The notes below the pieces were generated by a model. That model did not search any database and had not been told where the DNA came from. It saw only the letters and a program-made list of their open reading frames with translations. Source: Paracentrotus lividus (Eukaryota > Echinodermata > Echinoidea > Camarodonta > Echinidae). Taken from it: a stretch of DNA of 64,000 bases. Every line of letters starts with the position of its first letter. Position 1 is the first letter of the stretch. The stretch lies in assembly GCA_940671915.1 (NCBI GenBank), contig CALNVZ010003433.1:50990526-51054525 (forward strand), given 5' to 3'. This document shows positions 48,662 through 59,768 of this stretch, piece by piece. The position numbers and the translations under genes are program-made.

Positions 48662-49628
48662 GTAGGTCATATATCTGTCCTTATAGCTCCAGTGGGGTGT
48701 AACAAAAAGACTTAAGATTGATAAAAAGTTACAATTGATTTCTCGTCAGCTTCATCATGGACAGTTGATGATCATAATTCTAACCATAGCCCTAACACTA
48801 CTCTTAATTATAACCAAATCCTAATCCATGACTGTACTTGGTTTCCAAATGATGAGGCTACCACAAAAAAAAATTGTTTATCAATTGTAAGTCTTTGTGT
48901 TACAGGGCACTGTTGTAAAATGTTGTATGTTGAATCTTGTTTTACATGTAGTATGGAAAAAGGTACGTAGTACACTTTGGTAGACAAATTTGTACAAATG
49001 ATTACATAGATGGATCAGCCACAAATCATTTAATAAAACTCACCTGTTAAAAAATGTCTAACACGTATATATAATTTTTTTGACAAGCTAGAAGCATCAA
49101 ATGTTTTTATAGCAAGATGAATGACCATTTTTAGTTTATTTTGCTTTGATCCTGTGCCATCATATAATTTTGTTTCATTTGGTGGATTTTGCAGTTGACA
49201 TACATGTATTAATCTTCAACAATGAGTAGAAATTTAAAAAAAAATGTGTTTATATTTCTTTTGGCCAAGACAGAATATACTTACTATCAGGACATTCAAA
49301 GTCATATCTATATTTTAGGATTTTAATTTTTTTTTTTACAGGCTTGTTTCATTGCTATTGCAAAATTGTGAATCTTATCGTCCGGCAGAGTTGAAATACA
49401 AGCTCTGCCTAGGTTGAATCTCTTGGAACCACAGAAATCTATTCAACTTGGTAGAAATTTGACTTATGAGAGATGAATTACACATGTCTCTTTTAATCTA
49501 GACTGAAAAATTGCTTAAGATTAGGAATTTATTTGACATGTAGAAGGTCGACTCATGCAGAGTTGACTGTAACTGTTTTTAGACCATTTAAATCCATTAA
49601 TTGGTTTTTATTGTATTTCTATTAAAAG
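48662..49628. other. Intron 10
   Basis: AT-rich intron. No element was recognised. The acceptor is TTTCTATTAAAAG. Its counterpart in the damaged copy is 26148-27005. Confidence 0.65.
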
Positions 49629-49939
49629 GTATTCTCTCGGTGGCCCAACCAATTGACAGGGAGACGTATGATACTTTGAGCATCATCTTCTGTGCTAAAG
49701 ATGCAGGAGACCCACAATTAAACACCACCGTCACACGTGATATATACATCACTGATGTCAATGACAATACCCCACAGTTCAATGATACACTTATAACGGA
49801 AGCTAGTCTACTTGAGAATTCAACAGTTGGGACATTTGTCTTGAAGGTGCAGGCAACGGATGCAGATACTGTTGGCAATTTAACTTATTTCATCTCAGCC
49901 GGTGTTGGTTTGGAGGATTTTGAAATAGATCCTGTAAAT
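49629..49939 (+). CDS. Large cadherin, exon 11 (EC C half, linker, next EC N half)
   Basis: The exon is 311 nt, phase 1 to 0, acceptor ATTAAAAG and donor GTGAGT. ILSVAQPIDRETYDTLSII contains the D-R-E motif, and CAKDAGDPQLNTTVTRDI is the A-x-D-x-G-x-P strand. DVNDNTPQF is the linker. LITEASLLENSTVGTFVLKV opens the next repeat, and ATDADTVGNLTYFI is its calcium loop. It ends FEIDPVN, which reads on into GDISV of exon 12. Confidence 0.96.
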
Positions 49940-50198
49940 GTGAGTATTTTATGAATTTGTGTTGAAAAACAATTAATTCTTTCACAATAATCTATATACG
50001 CTTCTTATTTTTTATTTCATATTTGTGAGGCATCCTGGGAAAATGGGTATTATAGGTGAAATTTTGGATTTTGATTTTTTTATGTCGACAGGTACCTAGA
50101 CACATGTACAAAGTGTACACAAAGTATTAGAGTCTAATTCACATTAACATTAGAGATATGGCCACTTGAAATATATGTACCCCCCCTCCTTCGGCTGT
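49940..50198. other. Intron 11, 5' part
   Basis: Plain AT-rich intron up to the tail of the antisense LINE. Nothing else recognised. Confidence 0.6.
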
Positions 50199-50372
50199 AC
50201 GAATCAAATCAAATCAAATCAAATCAAATTTATTGAAACAAAAAATCCGCATTTCGAATTATCTTCAATACAAACATAACAAAAGAAAACAAAGAAAATG
50301 GAACAAAAAATGTATATACCGGTATACATAAAATTAACATAACAAATAAGATTTGACATAATAATACATCAT

Positions 50373-50374
<2 letters not shown>

Positions 50375-50431
<57 letters not shown>
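50375..50431. repeat. (TA)n microsatellite
   Basis: A nearly perfect run of about 28 TA units inside the 3' part of the LINE. In the damaged duplicate it is much shorter (about 27690-27722). Confidence 0.95.
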
Positions 50432-50434
<3 letters not shown>

Positions 50435-51329
50435 GAAAACTATACAGAAATACGTACATTTTATATCTACGGGACCTGCCAAGCTCTATTTAGGGGGGGG
50501 GGGGAGGTTACTCTTTTATTATACATATTACTGACGCTAGTTACTAAAATTTTACTTATGTCATAGTCGTTACTGTTCATTATTAATCTAAATTTATCGG
50601 TTTCATCCATATCTTTAAACGAGGGTATAATTGCATGTATTGTATTAAATAAATTTTCTCTGTGATTATTAAAAGTTGGGCATGACATTATAAAGTGAAA
50701 CTCTGTTTCAATTTCTTGAGAGCATTTTGGACATATACGCTTATTTATTTCTAGTTGTTTGTGTCTCCCCTGCTCTATCATCAGTCTACTATTGCTTATT
50801 CTTAATTTTAGGTAATTAGTATAACTTTTCAATGTCCAATAATAAATATTGTTCTATGTTATACGTATGTTTCAAATCTTTATATGTCCCCAGTTTACTA
50901 CAGTATACATCACTACTTTCATCAAAAATTCTTTTCCAATACCTAATATACCTTTCTTGAAGCTTCTTGCCCACTGAGTTTACAAGATGACGTTTTGAGA
51001 AGGTGCTTTGGTTTTCCCAAATATGGGAAAAGCTGAGGTCTTTCATAAAAAATTGAAGTTTTTGACAGAATCCGTTTTTTAATTTTATATTTGCTTGGTA
51101 AGCTTTGTTTACTAAATCATCAGTATGTTTATTTGTTATATGGCACCAGAAACCAATCATCAACTTAAGGCTTGATATAAGTAATGGAAAACGTCCAAGC
51201 TCTGATAAGACTGCGCTATTTACCGCACCTCTATTTAGCCCGAGTATATTCTTTAAATATTTCAAATGCATTTTCTCAGGTACGGTTGACGTATATCTCT
51301 TTTCTATGTCCCCCTTTTCTACCTTTAAA

Positions 51330-51712
51330 GCCCACCGCACACATTGCGATGCGATTGCACTGCGATCCGATTGCAACAAATTGCCAATCGCATCGCAGTG
51401 CAATCGCATCGCAGGCCAGCGCACACATTGCAACAGGGGTGGCATATCACCATGGTACCCCTCTTTTACGCGCAGGCGCGCAGTAATACAACCTCCATCT
51501 CTAGCCATTCTGATTGGCTGAAATTATCAAAATCGCAGGAAAATCGCAGGAAGATTTGACATGTCAAATGTCTGAGATTTGGTCTGCGATTCTCCTGCAA
51601 CACATCGCATCGCAGTTGCAGCGTGTTGCAGGTTGGCGCACACACTGCAATTTTGTTGCAATCGGATCGCAGTGCAATCGCATCGCAATGTGTGCGCTGG
51701 GCTTAAGATATC
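51330..51712. mobile_element. TTAA MITE rich in TTGCGAT/ATCGCA words, inside the LINE
   Basis: The LINE frame stops here and resumes on the other side. Each border contains TTAA. The ends are inverted repeats: AGCCCACCGCACACATTGCG at the left and CGCAATGTGTGCGCTGGGCT at the right. The inverted match continues through the GCGATTGCACTGCGATCCGA region, giving about 55 bp per arm. The element is packed with ATCGCA/TGCGAT words. No protein is encoded; reading frames across it are composition artefacts. TTAA flanks point to a piggyBac-type non-autonomous element. Confidence 0.83.
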
Positions 51713-53480
51713 TAAAATCCAGACCTAAGAGCAATACAGCGCTATCGGTTTAATACAACTGTCAAATAGCTTCATATGCGGTATTACTGGCATGCGATCA
51801 CTAGCAAGGGTACTTTTTAAAGAAAACATTGCCTTTTTTGCTTTTTTCATCAGATTAATTACTGCAAGAGAAAAACTACCTGAAGGTTTGAACAACAGTC
51901 CTAGATATTTGTATTCATTAGTTATCATAATCGGGTTATTATCTATAAAAAACTTGTATTTATGTATATTTTTTCCTGCTTTATTAAAAATCATAACATT
52001 TGTCTTTTTTAAATTCACCTGTAGATTCCAAAATGTACAATATACGTTGAGTTTATTCAAAGAATTTTGAAGACCATCTGCAGATTCGGACATTAAAACA
52101 AGATCGTCCGCATAAAGTAAACAGTTTATTTTCTCCTCACCCAGTTGTGCTGGATGGCAGTTATCATCAAATATACTAACTAAATCATTTATGTAAAGAG
52201 AAAACAGAATGGGGCTTAATACACAACCTTGTTTGACCCCGGCGGAAGTAGAGAAGGCAGATGTTCTACCTCCTTCTAATTTTATTGAGAACTTAACGTC
52301 AGTATACATATCTTTTATTATGTTTAGGAAGGGTCCGTTATCAACACATTTCCAGAGTTTGTACATGTATATAATTGCCTTTCGATTTACTGAATCAAAG
52401 GCCTTTTGAAAATCAACAAAGCAGACATATAAGTGTTTTTTCTTCATGAAAGTTTTGTCGATAATCGTTTTAAGAGTAAAAATATGGTCGCTCGTGCGAC
52501 TCCCCTTGCGGAATCCAATCTGCTCTACATGTGTGATTTTATTAGTTTCAAAAAAATTTGTAAGCCTAGTATATTTGCTAGAACTCTAGCAAAGAGTTTA
52601 TACCTAAGCAACTTGAGACCGCAATTGCCCGAAAATTTGATGGGTCGTCAGAGGACCCTCCTTTAAATATAGGTTTGATATAGTTTTCTCTCCATCCTTC
52701 GGGGTAAATGCCAGTGTGGAGTAGAAGAAATTAAGATCATTTCGTTCAATATCCCATCCGGTCCACATGATTTACCGCGTTTTAGTGCATGTAATGAGTT
52801 CAGCACTTCCTGGCAGGATATTTCGGTATTAAGTTGTCTAAAGTCATAATCTAGTTGGTTTCTACAATAAGTTTCTTCAAAAAGTTTGTATATTCTATAT
52901 TCATTAACTTTTTGAAATAATTATACCAAGTATCCGGGTCTATCCCTGAACTTATATCACTCTTATCTTTTCCTTTCATCTGATTTATGATATTCCAGAA
53001 TTCAGCAAGGTTCTTTTGTTCAGCAGAGAGCAGTTTGTCTAATAGTTTCTTTTTATAATTCCTATGCTTTCTGCGTATTGTTTTACGAAGAAGTTTCTTT
53101 TTGCATAAACTCTCTAGTCGTAGCGACTTATTCCATGGGTTTTGAGTGAGGGTTCGACATAGTCTTCGAATAGTTCGGGAAATATATTTACAATCAGGAT
53201 CGTACCATGGTTTATTACGTTTCTTTTTCTTCCTTTTGTTTTGACTTGTGAACTTAACCTTTGCCGCCATTTGGATAATATCTGTAAAATTCTTAACCAA
53301 GTTATTAACTTTCTCTGATAGTGCATTATTTTGAACATTACCAGCGGTCTGTATTTTAGAGATTTGATCGTGTATTCCAAAAAAACGCTCTCCATTTAAA
53401 TTTCTACGAAAAATCTCTTCGCGCAGCTTTGACCACGAGCCGCTTGTTTGGCATATTGGCATTGCCATTGCCATATATAG

Positions 53481-54606
53481 TATTATAAAATCTAGTCTGG
53501 TCTAAAGTGTAACTTGTATTATACAGGTTGTTGTCCGGATGGGTTGTTTGTCCGGACAAGACGGCAATTTTAGGAGCTTTGTGATCAATATTTCATTATT
53601 TGATTGAAAATTATATCAGACAATATAACAAAGCACAAATATTCACAAATATTTTTGCTATTTACTGCACAAATTTTGAGAAAATCGAGAGCAAAAGATG
53701 ATGTTTTTATCTGCTTAAGTGTCCGGACAACTGACCCCCCATCCTACTACTGCCTAACTGAGTTCGTCAGCGAAAATTTAGAAACAACTCAAGAGTCAAT
53801 GTTTTCAAGATGAATAATAATTGATATTGCAACTAAAGACACAAGCTCTCCAAGTTTACAAGCTATTTTAGGAGTACAGACTACAGAGTCAAGCTATAGA
53901 CTAGGCCGACAAAGGCCTCTTACTGCATTCGCATCGAAGTCATTTCCCGAATTTGCATTAGAAATACAATTAGCTCTCAACATAACACGCAACACAAATC
54001 AGTTAGATACGTTAGCCTAATCACATTCACAAGTGTTTGAGTGCTGACATTGCAATTAAAACAATTAAAAGTAGATATAAAACTGCCATACATTTATGAT
54101 TTAGGCTAACTCACCTTCCAAGGATTAGAGCAAGTTGTCAAATTTTATCCAATCAAAATGTACCGCAATCAGAAATCCACGAACCCGTTCACAAGTCACA
54201 GCAAAAGAAAGGAGACAACGCGGTTTTTTTAGCTAGCTGCTATTTTCACAATTATTTTTTTCCCGCGTTTGTTTTGTTTTGTTTTGTCTAGCTTTCATCA
54301 GATCGACGCGCTCTAGACAAAAATTTGATGACACATACACGCGTATTTAAATGACGTCTTAGCGCATTTATTGTCTGTCACCAATAGTCTGCTTTTCGCA
54401 CGACGCCTCACATTTATAAGATGGGGGAAATTCCCGTTTATGTATTTTCTCATATCAGTGCATGGTTTCTTATTGGATTTTGTTTTGTTTATTCATTCGA
54501 ATATCCACTGTACATTCATTATTATGTTTGATATCGTCATGTTAAATGATTGCATTCACATACAATACAAACTAGACAGATGGCATACTTTAAATGCTAT
54601 ATGTTA
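53481..54606. other. Intron 11, 3' part
   Basis: AT-rich sequence with no gene. GTCCGGATGGGTTGTTTGTC and CCGGAC form a short GTCCGG/CCGGAC inverted pair near 53532-53560. It may include the 5' end of the LINE, but no endonuclease motif was seen. Confidence 0.5.
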
Positions 54607-54698
54607 TTAACCTGTTGGAGATGAGCAGTTTTGGCTATAACACGCATTTCCCATAGACCTTAGCCCGATATATTCGGGCTCAGTCCTCAATGGGTTAA
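54607..54698. mobile_element. 92-bp TTAA-flanked miniature element
   Basis: It begins TTAACCTGTTGGAGATGAGC and ends CAGTCCTCAATGGGTTAA. The ends are imperfect inverted repeats that include the TTAA. The middle carries GCCCGATATATTCGGGC, a near-perfect palindrome. It ends only 75 bases upstream of exon 12, close to the branch-point region. Very short non-autonomous elements of this type belong to the CCC(G/A)TTGA-ended family also seen at 39.4 kb. Confidence 0.7.
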
Positions 54699-54773
54699 AG
54701 AAGAATTTGACTGTTAAGAGCATTCTCTACACTGAGTGTGGTTGCTAATGATATAAATCAAGTTCTTCTTCAG

Positions 54774-54872
54774 GGAGATATCAGTGTGAAAGAACTACTA
54801 GATCGTGAAGAGCAGTCCTTATATACACTGACTGTGGTTGCTAGTGATGGACAGAGACAAGACAATCTAGAG
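54774..54872 (+). CDS. Large cadherin, exon 12 (short EC segment)
   Basis: The exon is 99 nt, phase 0 to 0, acceptor TTCTTCTTCAG and donor GTGACA, giving 33 codons. It reads GDISVKELLDREEQSLYTL followed by TVVASDGQRQDNLE. This is the G-x-I-x-V, L-D-R-E and A-S-D-G part that completes the repeat begun in exon 11. A partly similar ACTGAGTGTGGTTGCTAATG just upstream (54730-54749) resembles the exon's own ACTGACTGTGGTTGCTAGTG, so a small local duplication is possible. Confidence 0.92.
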
Positions 54873-55623
54873 GTGACATTCAATTAAGAATTAGTTCCAT
54901 TACTTAGTTATAAGGCAAAAAAAAGAAAAAAAAAAAAGAAGAAAAAGGGATGGTTCCCCATGAACTTTAATAACTCCTTATAATTTTTATGTTAACCATT
55001 TTCAGATTATACTCTGGAATTCATGTTTATTTGCAGAAATATCCTTTAAAAGTTCCTTAGTTCTGGTACAAACACCCAGCACACACAGTTCTTATGATTA
55101 TCAATGTTAGGTAGATATTGTTGGAAAAAAAAAAAAAAACCCCAATATATAGCTGACATACATGTATACAATTAAAGGCAATATACAAAACTACATGTAA
55201 TATCCAAAATCTCAAAATTGCTAAATTCTTAAGTATTTAAGATGAATTAATATGAAGGCCTGTTTTTATCATTAAAATAATGCCTGTATCATTTATGATA
55301 AAATTGGTACATAGGATATGAATTAATGTGCTTTACACAACCATTAGAATTAAGGAAGGAAAAGAAGGAATGTTACTTAAATAAAGATAGGTTATCATAG
55401 ATTCAAGTTCTTAATAACTCAACCTGCAATATTTTGTTTGTGATAAAATTAGATGTCATATGAAAATGCATTACATCGATCATACTAAAAATTAAAAAAA
55501 AGATGAGATTAAAAGAAGGAAATTTGTTCTATCCTTTGGAATTGCACGTTTTGTATTTTATTACCCTTATTTTTATTAACTGTGTTTTTCTTTTGGACAT
55601 CTAATTGCATGTAACTTAAACAG
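54873..55623. other. Intron 12
   Basis: AT-rich, with A-runs at 54917-54945 and 55125-55139. No element was recognised. The acceptor is ATGTAACTTAAACAG. Confidence 0.6.
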
Positions 55624-55784
55624 GTGACGATTAACTATCCTGGATGTTAATGATAATGCCTCAGAATTCACAGATAGTTTCCCTGAAAGCACAACTATTT
55701 CAGAGACCGCAGAGCCTGGATCTAGTGTAGCGGTTATTGTTGCAACCGACATTGATGACCCTGATACAGTCAATTTGAAGTCAG
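55624..55784 (+). CDS. Large cadherin, exon 13 (EC linker; carries a 1-base frameshift)
   Basis: The exon is 161 nt, acceptor ACTTAAACAG and donor GTATTC. From phase 0 it starts V-T-I but then hits a stop. The next frame gives TILDVNDNASEFTDSF, a normal linker and EC start, and ATDIDDPDTVNLKS. An extra A at about 55633-55634 explains the shift. With one base fewer the exon runs from phase 0 to 1 and joins exon 14 perfectly. It is more likely a sequencing error than a pseudogene, because all flanking exons are intact in phase. Confidence 0.88.
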
Positions 55785-56212
55785 GTATTCCATGACGAAC
55801 TTAGATGGAACAGGTTTGTATGGCTTGTATAATACATCAGAATCAAATTTATATAATAATCATTCTGTTATTCTACTGATGACGATAGGCCATATGGTAA
55901 TTGTAATAATTCAATATTAATGGTGATTGTCATCTGAAAAATCAATGAAAAAATGATATGATATTGGAAATAGTCATATGATAATGATAGTGACTCTTCA
56001 TATTGAAATGAGATACAAGTTAAAGATATTTACCAAATAATCAATGTTTAAATACCTTCCAATTATCGTCTTTACCCAATCTTTTAAGCACACATGAAAC
56101 ATTGCAGATGCAGACAATCCAAAATATTTGCCCCTCAAATTCAATATATATTTTTTTATATTTTTACGGATTTCATCCACCCCTTTTGCTTACGGACTTG
56201 TGTCTCATTTTT
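55785..56212. other. Intron 13, 5' part
   Basis: AT-rich intron without a recognised element. Confidence 0.6.
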
Positions 56213-57690
56213 ATGCCTCCGCCACCGAAGGTGGTGCCGGAGGCATTATGTTTTCGGTTGTCCGTCCGTCCGTCCGTCCGTACGTCCGTCCCGTTTGTTC
56301 TCGCGATAACTTTAGAACCGTTTGACGGATCACTCTCAAACTTGGATCATGTATGCATATGGTAGGGACAATGATCTGATTAGACTTTGGGTCATTAGGT
56401 CAAAGGTCAAAGTCACAGAGGTCATTGTATGCATAAAATGGCTCGTTCTCGCCATAACTTAAAAACCGTTTGACGCCGGTCACCTTCAAACTTGGGTAAG
56501 TGTGGCCTATGGGAGGGGCAATGAACTGATTAGATTTTAGGGTCATGAGGTCAAAGGTCAAAGGTCACAGATGTCATTGTAACATGAAAATGGTTCGTTC
56601 TCGCAATAACTTAAGAACTGTGTGACGGTCAACTTCAAACTTGAGTAATTGTGGCATATGGGAGGGGCAATGAAACTGATTAGATTTTGGGGCAAAAGTC
56701 AAAGGTCACAGAGGTCATTGTATACATGAAAATAGTTTGTTCTCGTGATAACTTAAGAACTGTGTAACGGATCATCTTCAACTTGGTATATGTGCCTATG
56801 GAGGAGCAATGAACTGATTAGATTTTAGGTCATGAGGTCAAAGGTCAAAGTCACAGATGTCATTGTCTACATGAAAATGGCTCTCGTTCTTGCGATAACT
56901 TAAGAACCGTTTGAGGATCAACTTCAAACTTGGATCAATTTACATATGGGAGGACAATGAACTTATCAGATTTTGGGTCATGAGGTCAAAGGTCACAGAG
57001 TCATTGTGTACAGAAATGGCTTGTTTTCGCAAATAACTTAAAAAACGTTTGACGGAATCAATTTCAAACTTGGGTCTATGTGCATATGGGACGGACAATT
57101 AAACTGATTAGAATTTAGAGTCATGAGGTCAAAGTTCAAAGGCCACAGAGGACATTGTGTACGTGAAAATGGCTTGTTCTTGCGATAACTTAGAACAGTT
57201 GATGGATGAACATCAAACTGGTCATGTGTGCATATGGTAGGGACAATGAATTTATTATATTTTGAGGTCATGAAGTCAAAGGTCAAGGGTCACAGACGTC
57301 ATTGTATTATAAATGGCACGTTCTTGCTGTAACTTCTGAACCGTTTTATGGTCAACTTCAAACTTGGGTCATGTGGGAGGGAAGATGAACTGATTAGATT
57401 TTGAGGTCAGGACATCAAAGGTCACTGGTTATTTATGTAAATGACTCTTTTGTGCAATTTCTGAAGGACCTTGACAGATCAACTTACATGTTTATCCTTT
57501 TATTACATCAGTAGCCATCCTTCCTGAGTTGGAATAATTCTGATGAACAACTTTAATAGATTTGGGTCAATATCCTCAAAGATATCATGGTATTAATTGA
57601 TGTAATACTCAACATGCGCATGCCTTTTTTTCCCGATGTGGCAATACGGAGGCATGCCTTCCGACCGTGCGCGGTCGAAGATTCATCTAG
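56213..57690. repeat. Tandem repeat element, about 145-bp unit, with AGGTCA direct repeats
   Basis: The left border is a hairpin: ATGCCTCCGCCACC, GAA, then GGTGGTGCCGGAGGCAT. It is followed by a (GTCC)n run. About eight units follow. Each has TTCTCGCGATAACTTAAGAA, AACTTCAAACTTGG, GAACTGATTAGATTTTGGGT and GGTCAAAGGTCACAGAGGTC. The right border again has CGGAGGCAT (57647-57656), then GACCGTGCGCGGTC. The inverted ATGCCTCCG ends suggest a mobile unit. This design is common in marine invertebrate genomes. Confidence 0.85.
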
Positions 57691-57791
57691 TTTTATGATG
57701 AATCACATATTAATAGCATCATACATAATCATTATAATTATCCCGATGTCAATTAATGATTAAATAGTGTTAATCATTTTCCTCCAATTAG
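57691..57791. other. Intron 13, 3' end
   Basis: Short AT-rich stretch ending in the acceptor TTTTCCTCCAATTAG. Confidence 0.6.
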
Positions 57792-58015
57792 ATTTCTTCA
57801 AGATTGATGATGAGACAGGCGTGGTGATTCTCAATACCAGCTCCACCGATTCCCTGATACCTGGTGACTATGTCCTTCGTGTCATTGCCTTTGACTTGGG
57901 GATTCCCCGTCTAGAGACTGAGCCAAGGGACTTCCATGTGATTGTCACAGACTACAATGATGAGGCGCCTGTATTTGTACAGCCTGTAGAGGGAGAGACT
58001 TTCTATGTGGAAGAG
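57792..58015 (+). CDS. Large cadherin, exon 14 (EC C half and linker)
   Basis: The exon is 224 nt, phase 1 to 0, acceptor TCCTCCAATTAG and donor GTATAC. FFKIDDETGVVILNTSS is the F-x-I-D-x-x-T-G-x-I motif. DYVLRVIAFDLGIPRLETEP is the A-x-D-x-G-x-P strand, with F in place of T. The linker is DYNDEAPVF, with Y and E replacing the usual V/I and N. ETFYVEE starts the next repeat. Confidence 0.95.
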
Positions 58016-58589
58016 GTATACTTTGTAACGACCAGTAATTTTGCACGATGCATAATGTCACATAAATGCATTTATTTTTCAGTGTGTGACCAACCTTTCA
58101 CCCCTACATCCAAAACACGAGACTCGGATTTGATTCTTGGTTTGATCCGCATCAGTTTGAGGCTTATGTAATTTTTCCATAATGTAATCAATTAAAATTA
58201 TTTTAGGTATTTTATCTAAATAGGACCGCAGACTGATAAGAATCGGACCAAGGTTTGAATCCCAGTCATGACTGTCAGATGGTGAGGTCAAATGTTGGTC
58301 CAAGACTGAAAAAAATGCATTTATGTGACATTATGTGTCCTGTGACATTACGTAACTAGACAATTAATGCAAGGTGAAATTTGCAGCTCTAACTAATTGA
58401 ACAAAAGGGTTCATGTTTAGCTAGTTTTATATATAAAAAGTGCAAATCTGATCTTCTTTACAAAGCAATTCAAGCAGGGAAAGAAATGCATTGTTGACGT
58501 CCCTACTCTTAGTCCCACATGACACTTTTTATGGGAGTTTTTACAGTAAGTTGTCACATTAGTCATGTTTTACATGGCAATTTACTTAA
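58016..58589. other. Intron 14, 5' part
   Basis: AT-rich intron. Nothing recognised before the G-run element. Confidence 0.6.
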
Positions 58590-59381
58590 CCCTATTCTGA
58601 CTTGGGGGGGGGGGGTCAATTTGACCCCCCCTGTACGAAATCCGCGACTGCCGCGCAACCCCTGGATATCTCGACCCGGCGTTCTATGAATTTTTCTTTA
58701 AAGTGTTCTGCAACTTTTGACACCATGTTCGAAAAAAAATTGGACGCTCCGTTGTCGCGTTACGCAACAATATGTAATCGCAATGTCAGGCCAAACAAAA
58801 ATCGTCATTTTGCATGCGTTTGTGTACAAAATACTGCTTTTCCTAAATTGCTTTATAACACTGATAATTATGCCTTCTGTGCCTTTTGATTGATTAAATT
58901 TGTCTTTATATTGATCAAGAAACATTTCTCACGCATAAAAAATTCTGAAAACAAAGAAATACATAAGAAATAAAAACAATAGAATACACAAGAAATTCAC
59001 AAAACAATTGAATACAAAAGAAATAATTAGAAATTTCTTAATTTGTCAATTCAATACTGTTGACTTTGCTACTCAGCAACTTTTGGAAAAAATTTGAGCC
59101 TCGTAACTATGTTTATTAATGAAATAATAACGATTTAAATAAAAAGCATGTAATTTGCATACATGAGCATGCATAAATTAGCATAAATTATTAAATATTA
59201 TATATAAATTAAATATTAAATATGTGACATTTGTTTAAAAAAAAAAGTGATATCAGTGATACCCTTTACATGTGCAGCGACGTTCGTGCAAAATATCGCG
59301 GCGATCGCCTCCGCTGGCCGAGATATGACCCCTCCCCCCCCCCAGTAAAAAATCTCTAGAAAAGCCCAGTCAGAATAAGGG
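58590..59381. mobile_element. G-run-bounded non-autonomous element, copy 3
   Basis: Terminal inverted repeats CCCTATTCTGACTTGGG (left, preceded by TTAA) and CCCAGTCAGAATAAGGGG (right) enclose about 0.79 kb. Next to them lie a run of 13 G with TCAATTTGACCCCCCC on the left and CCCCTCCCCCCCCCCAG on the right. GCATGCATAAATTAGCATAA near 59168 is the reverse of the GCTAATTTATGCATG core of the other two G-run elements. No protein was seen. Confidence 0.75.
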
Positions 59382-59579
59382 GAAAGGAAAAAGTTGAGAG
59401 GTAATAAAAGTTTGGTTTATTATTATTATTACTTGTTAAAATAACTATTACCTCTTATTTCATCAAAGTGGTTATTCCAATTAAGAAAAAAAAGTGCACC
59501 ATCACTTGCTGTGCATTCATAGCATTGATCTAATTCTAAACAGGTTCTGTGATGTCTTTTGTCTTTTTTTTTCTTACAG
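59382..59579. other. Intron 14, 3' part
   Basis: AT-rich stretch ending in the strong polypyrimidine acceptor TTTTTTTTCTTACAG. Confidence 0.6.
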
Positions 59580-59768
59580 GATTACATTGGATATGTCATC
59601 ACAGCAATGGCTACTGATGGGGATTTGGGTGATAATGGTGTTGTAACGTTTTCATTTGACACTGGACTAGGTGCTGCAGATGACTGGAAATTCTTTAGCA
59701 TTGACGAGATTACTGGAGAGATAAACATCACAACAGAAACAGATAGGGAGATGAAAGAAAGCTACACT
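59580..59768 (+). CDS. Large cadherin, exon 15 (EC repeat N half and core)
   Basis: The exon is 189 nt, phase 0 to 0, acceptor TTTTCTTACAG and donor GTAAGT, giving 63 codons. It begins DYIGYVITAMATDGDLGDNG (first strand and D-x-D calcium loop). FFSIDEITGEINIT is the canonical S-I-D-x-x-T-G-x-I motif, and TETDREMKESYT holds D-R-E. Its last 47 bases are the first copy of a 68-bp tandem repeat that runs on into the intron. Confidence 0.95.

Larger units (their letters stand above)
50199..53480 (-). mobile_element. 5'-truncated APE-type LINE with (TCAAA)n tail, split by a MITE
   Basis: Read on the - strand. The linker before RT lies at 52851-53474 (KPWYDPDCKYISRTIRRLCR). RT lies at 51725-52850, with CFVDFQKAFDSVN (motif A), AGVKQGCVLSPILFSLYIND and the catalytic LLYADDLVLMSESADGLQ. 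The C-terminal part lies at 50467-51340, with ICPKCSQEIETEFHFIMSC, a C-x-x-C-x-H-x-C knuckle. The 3' end is at 50199-50229 in a (TTTGA)n tail on the element strand. The endonuclease domain is missing, and stops and frameshifts are present. The clade (CR1, L2 or related) is not resolved. Confidence 0.85.

Noticed and set aside
51105-51753. Several small + strand proteins
   Set aside because: Antisense to the LINE, or running through the GCGAT-rich MITE; biased composition only.
54371-54610. 79-residue hydrophobic protein
   Set aside because: AT-rich intron frame without motif or splice context, running into the 92-bp MITE.
58602-58889. 95-residue protein
   Set aside because: Lies wholly within the G-run element and has no relatives in the other copies.
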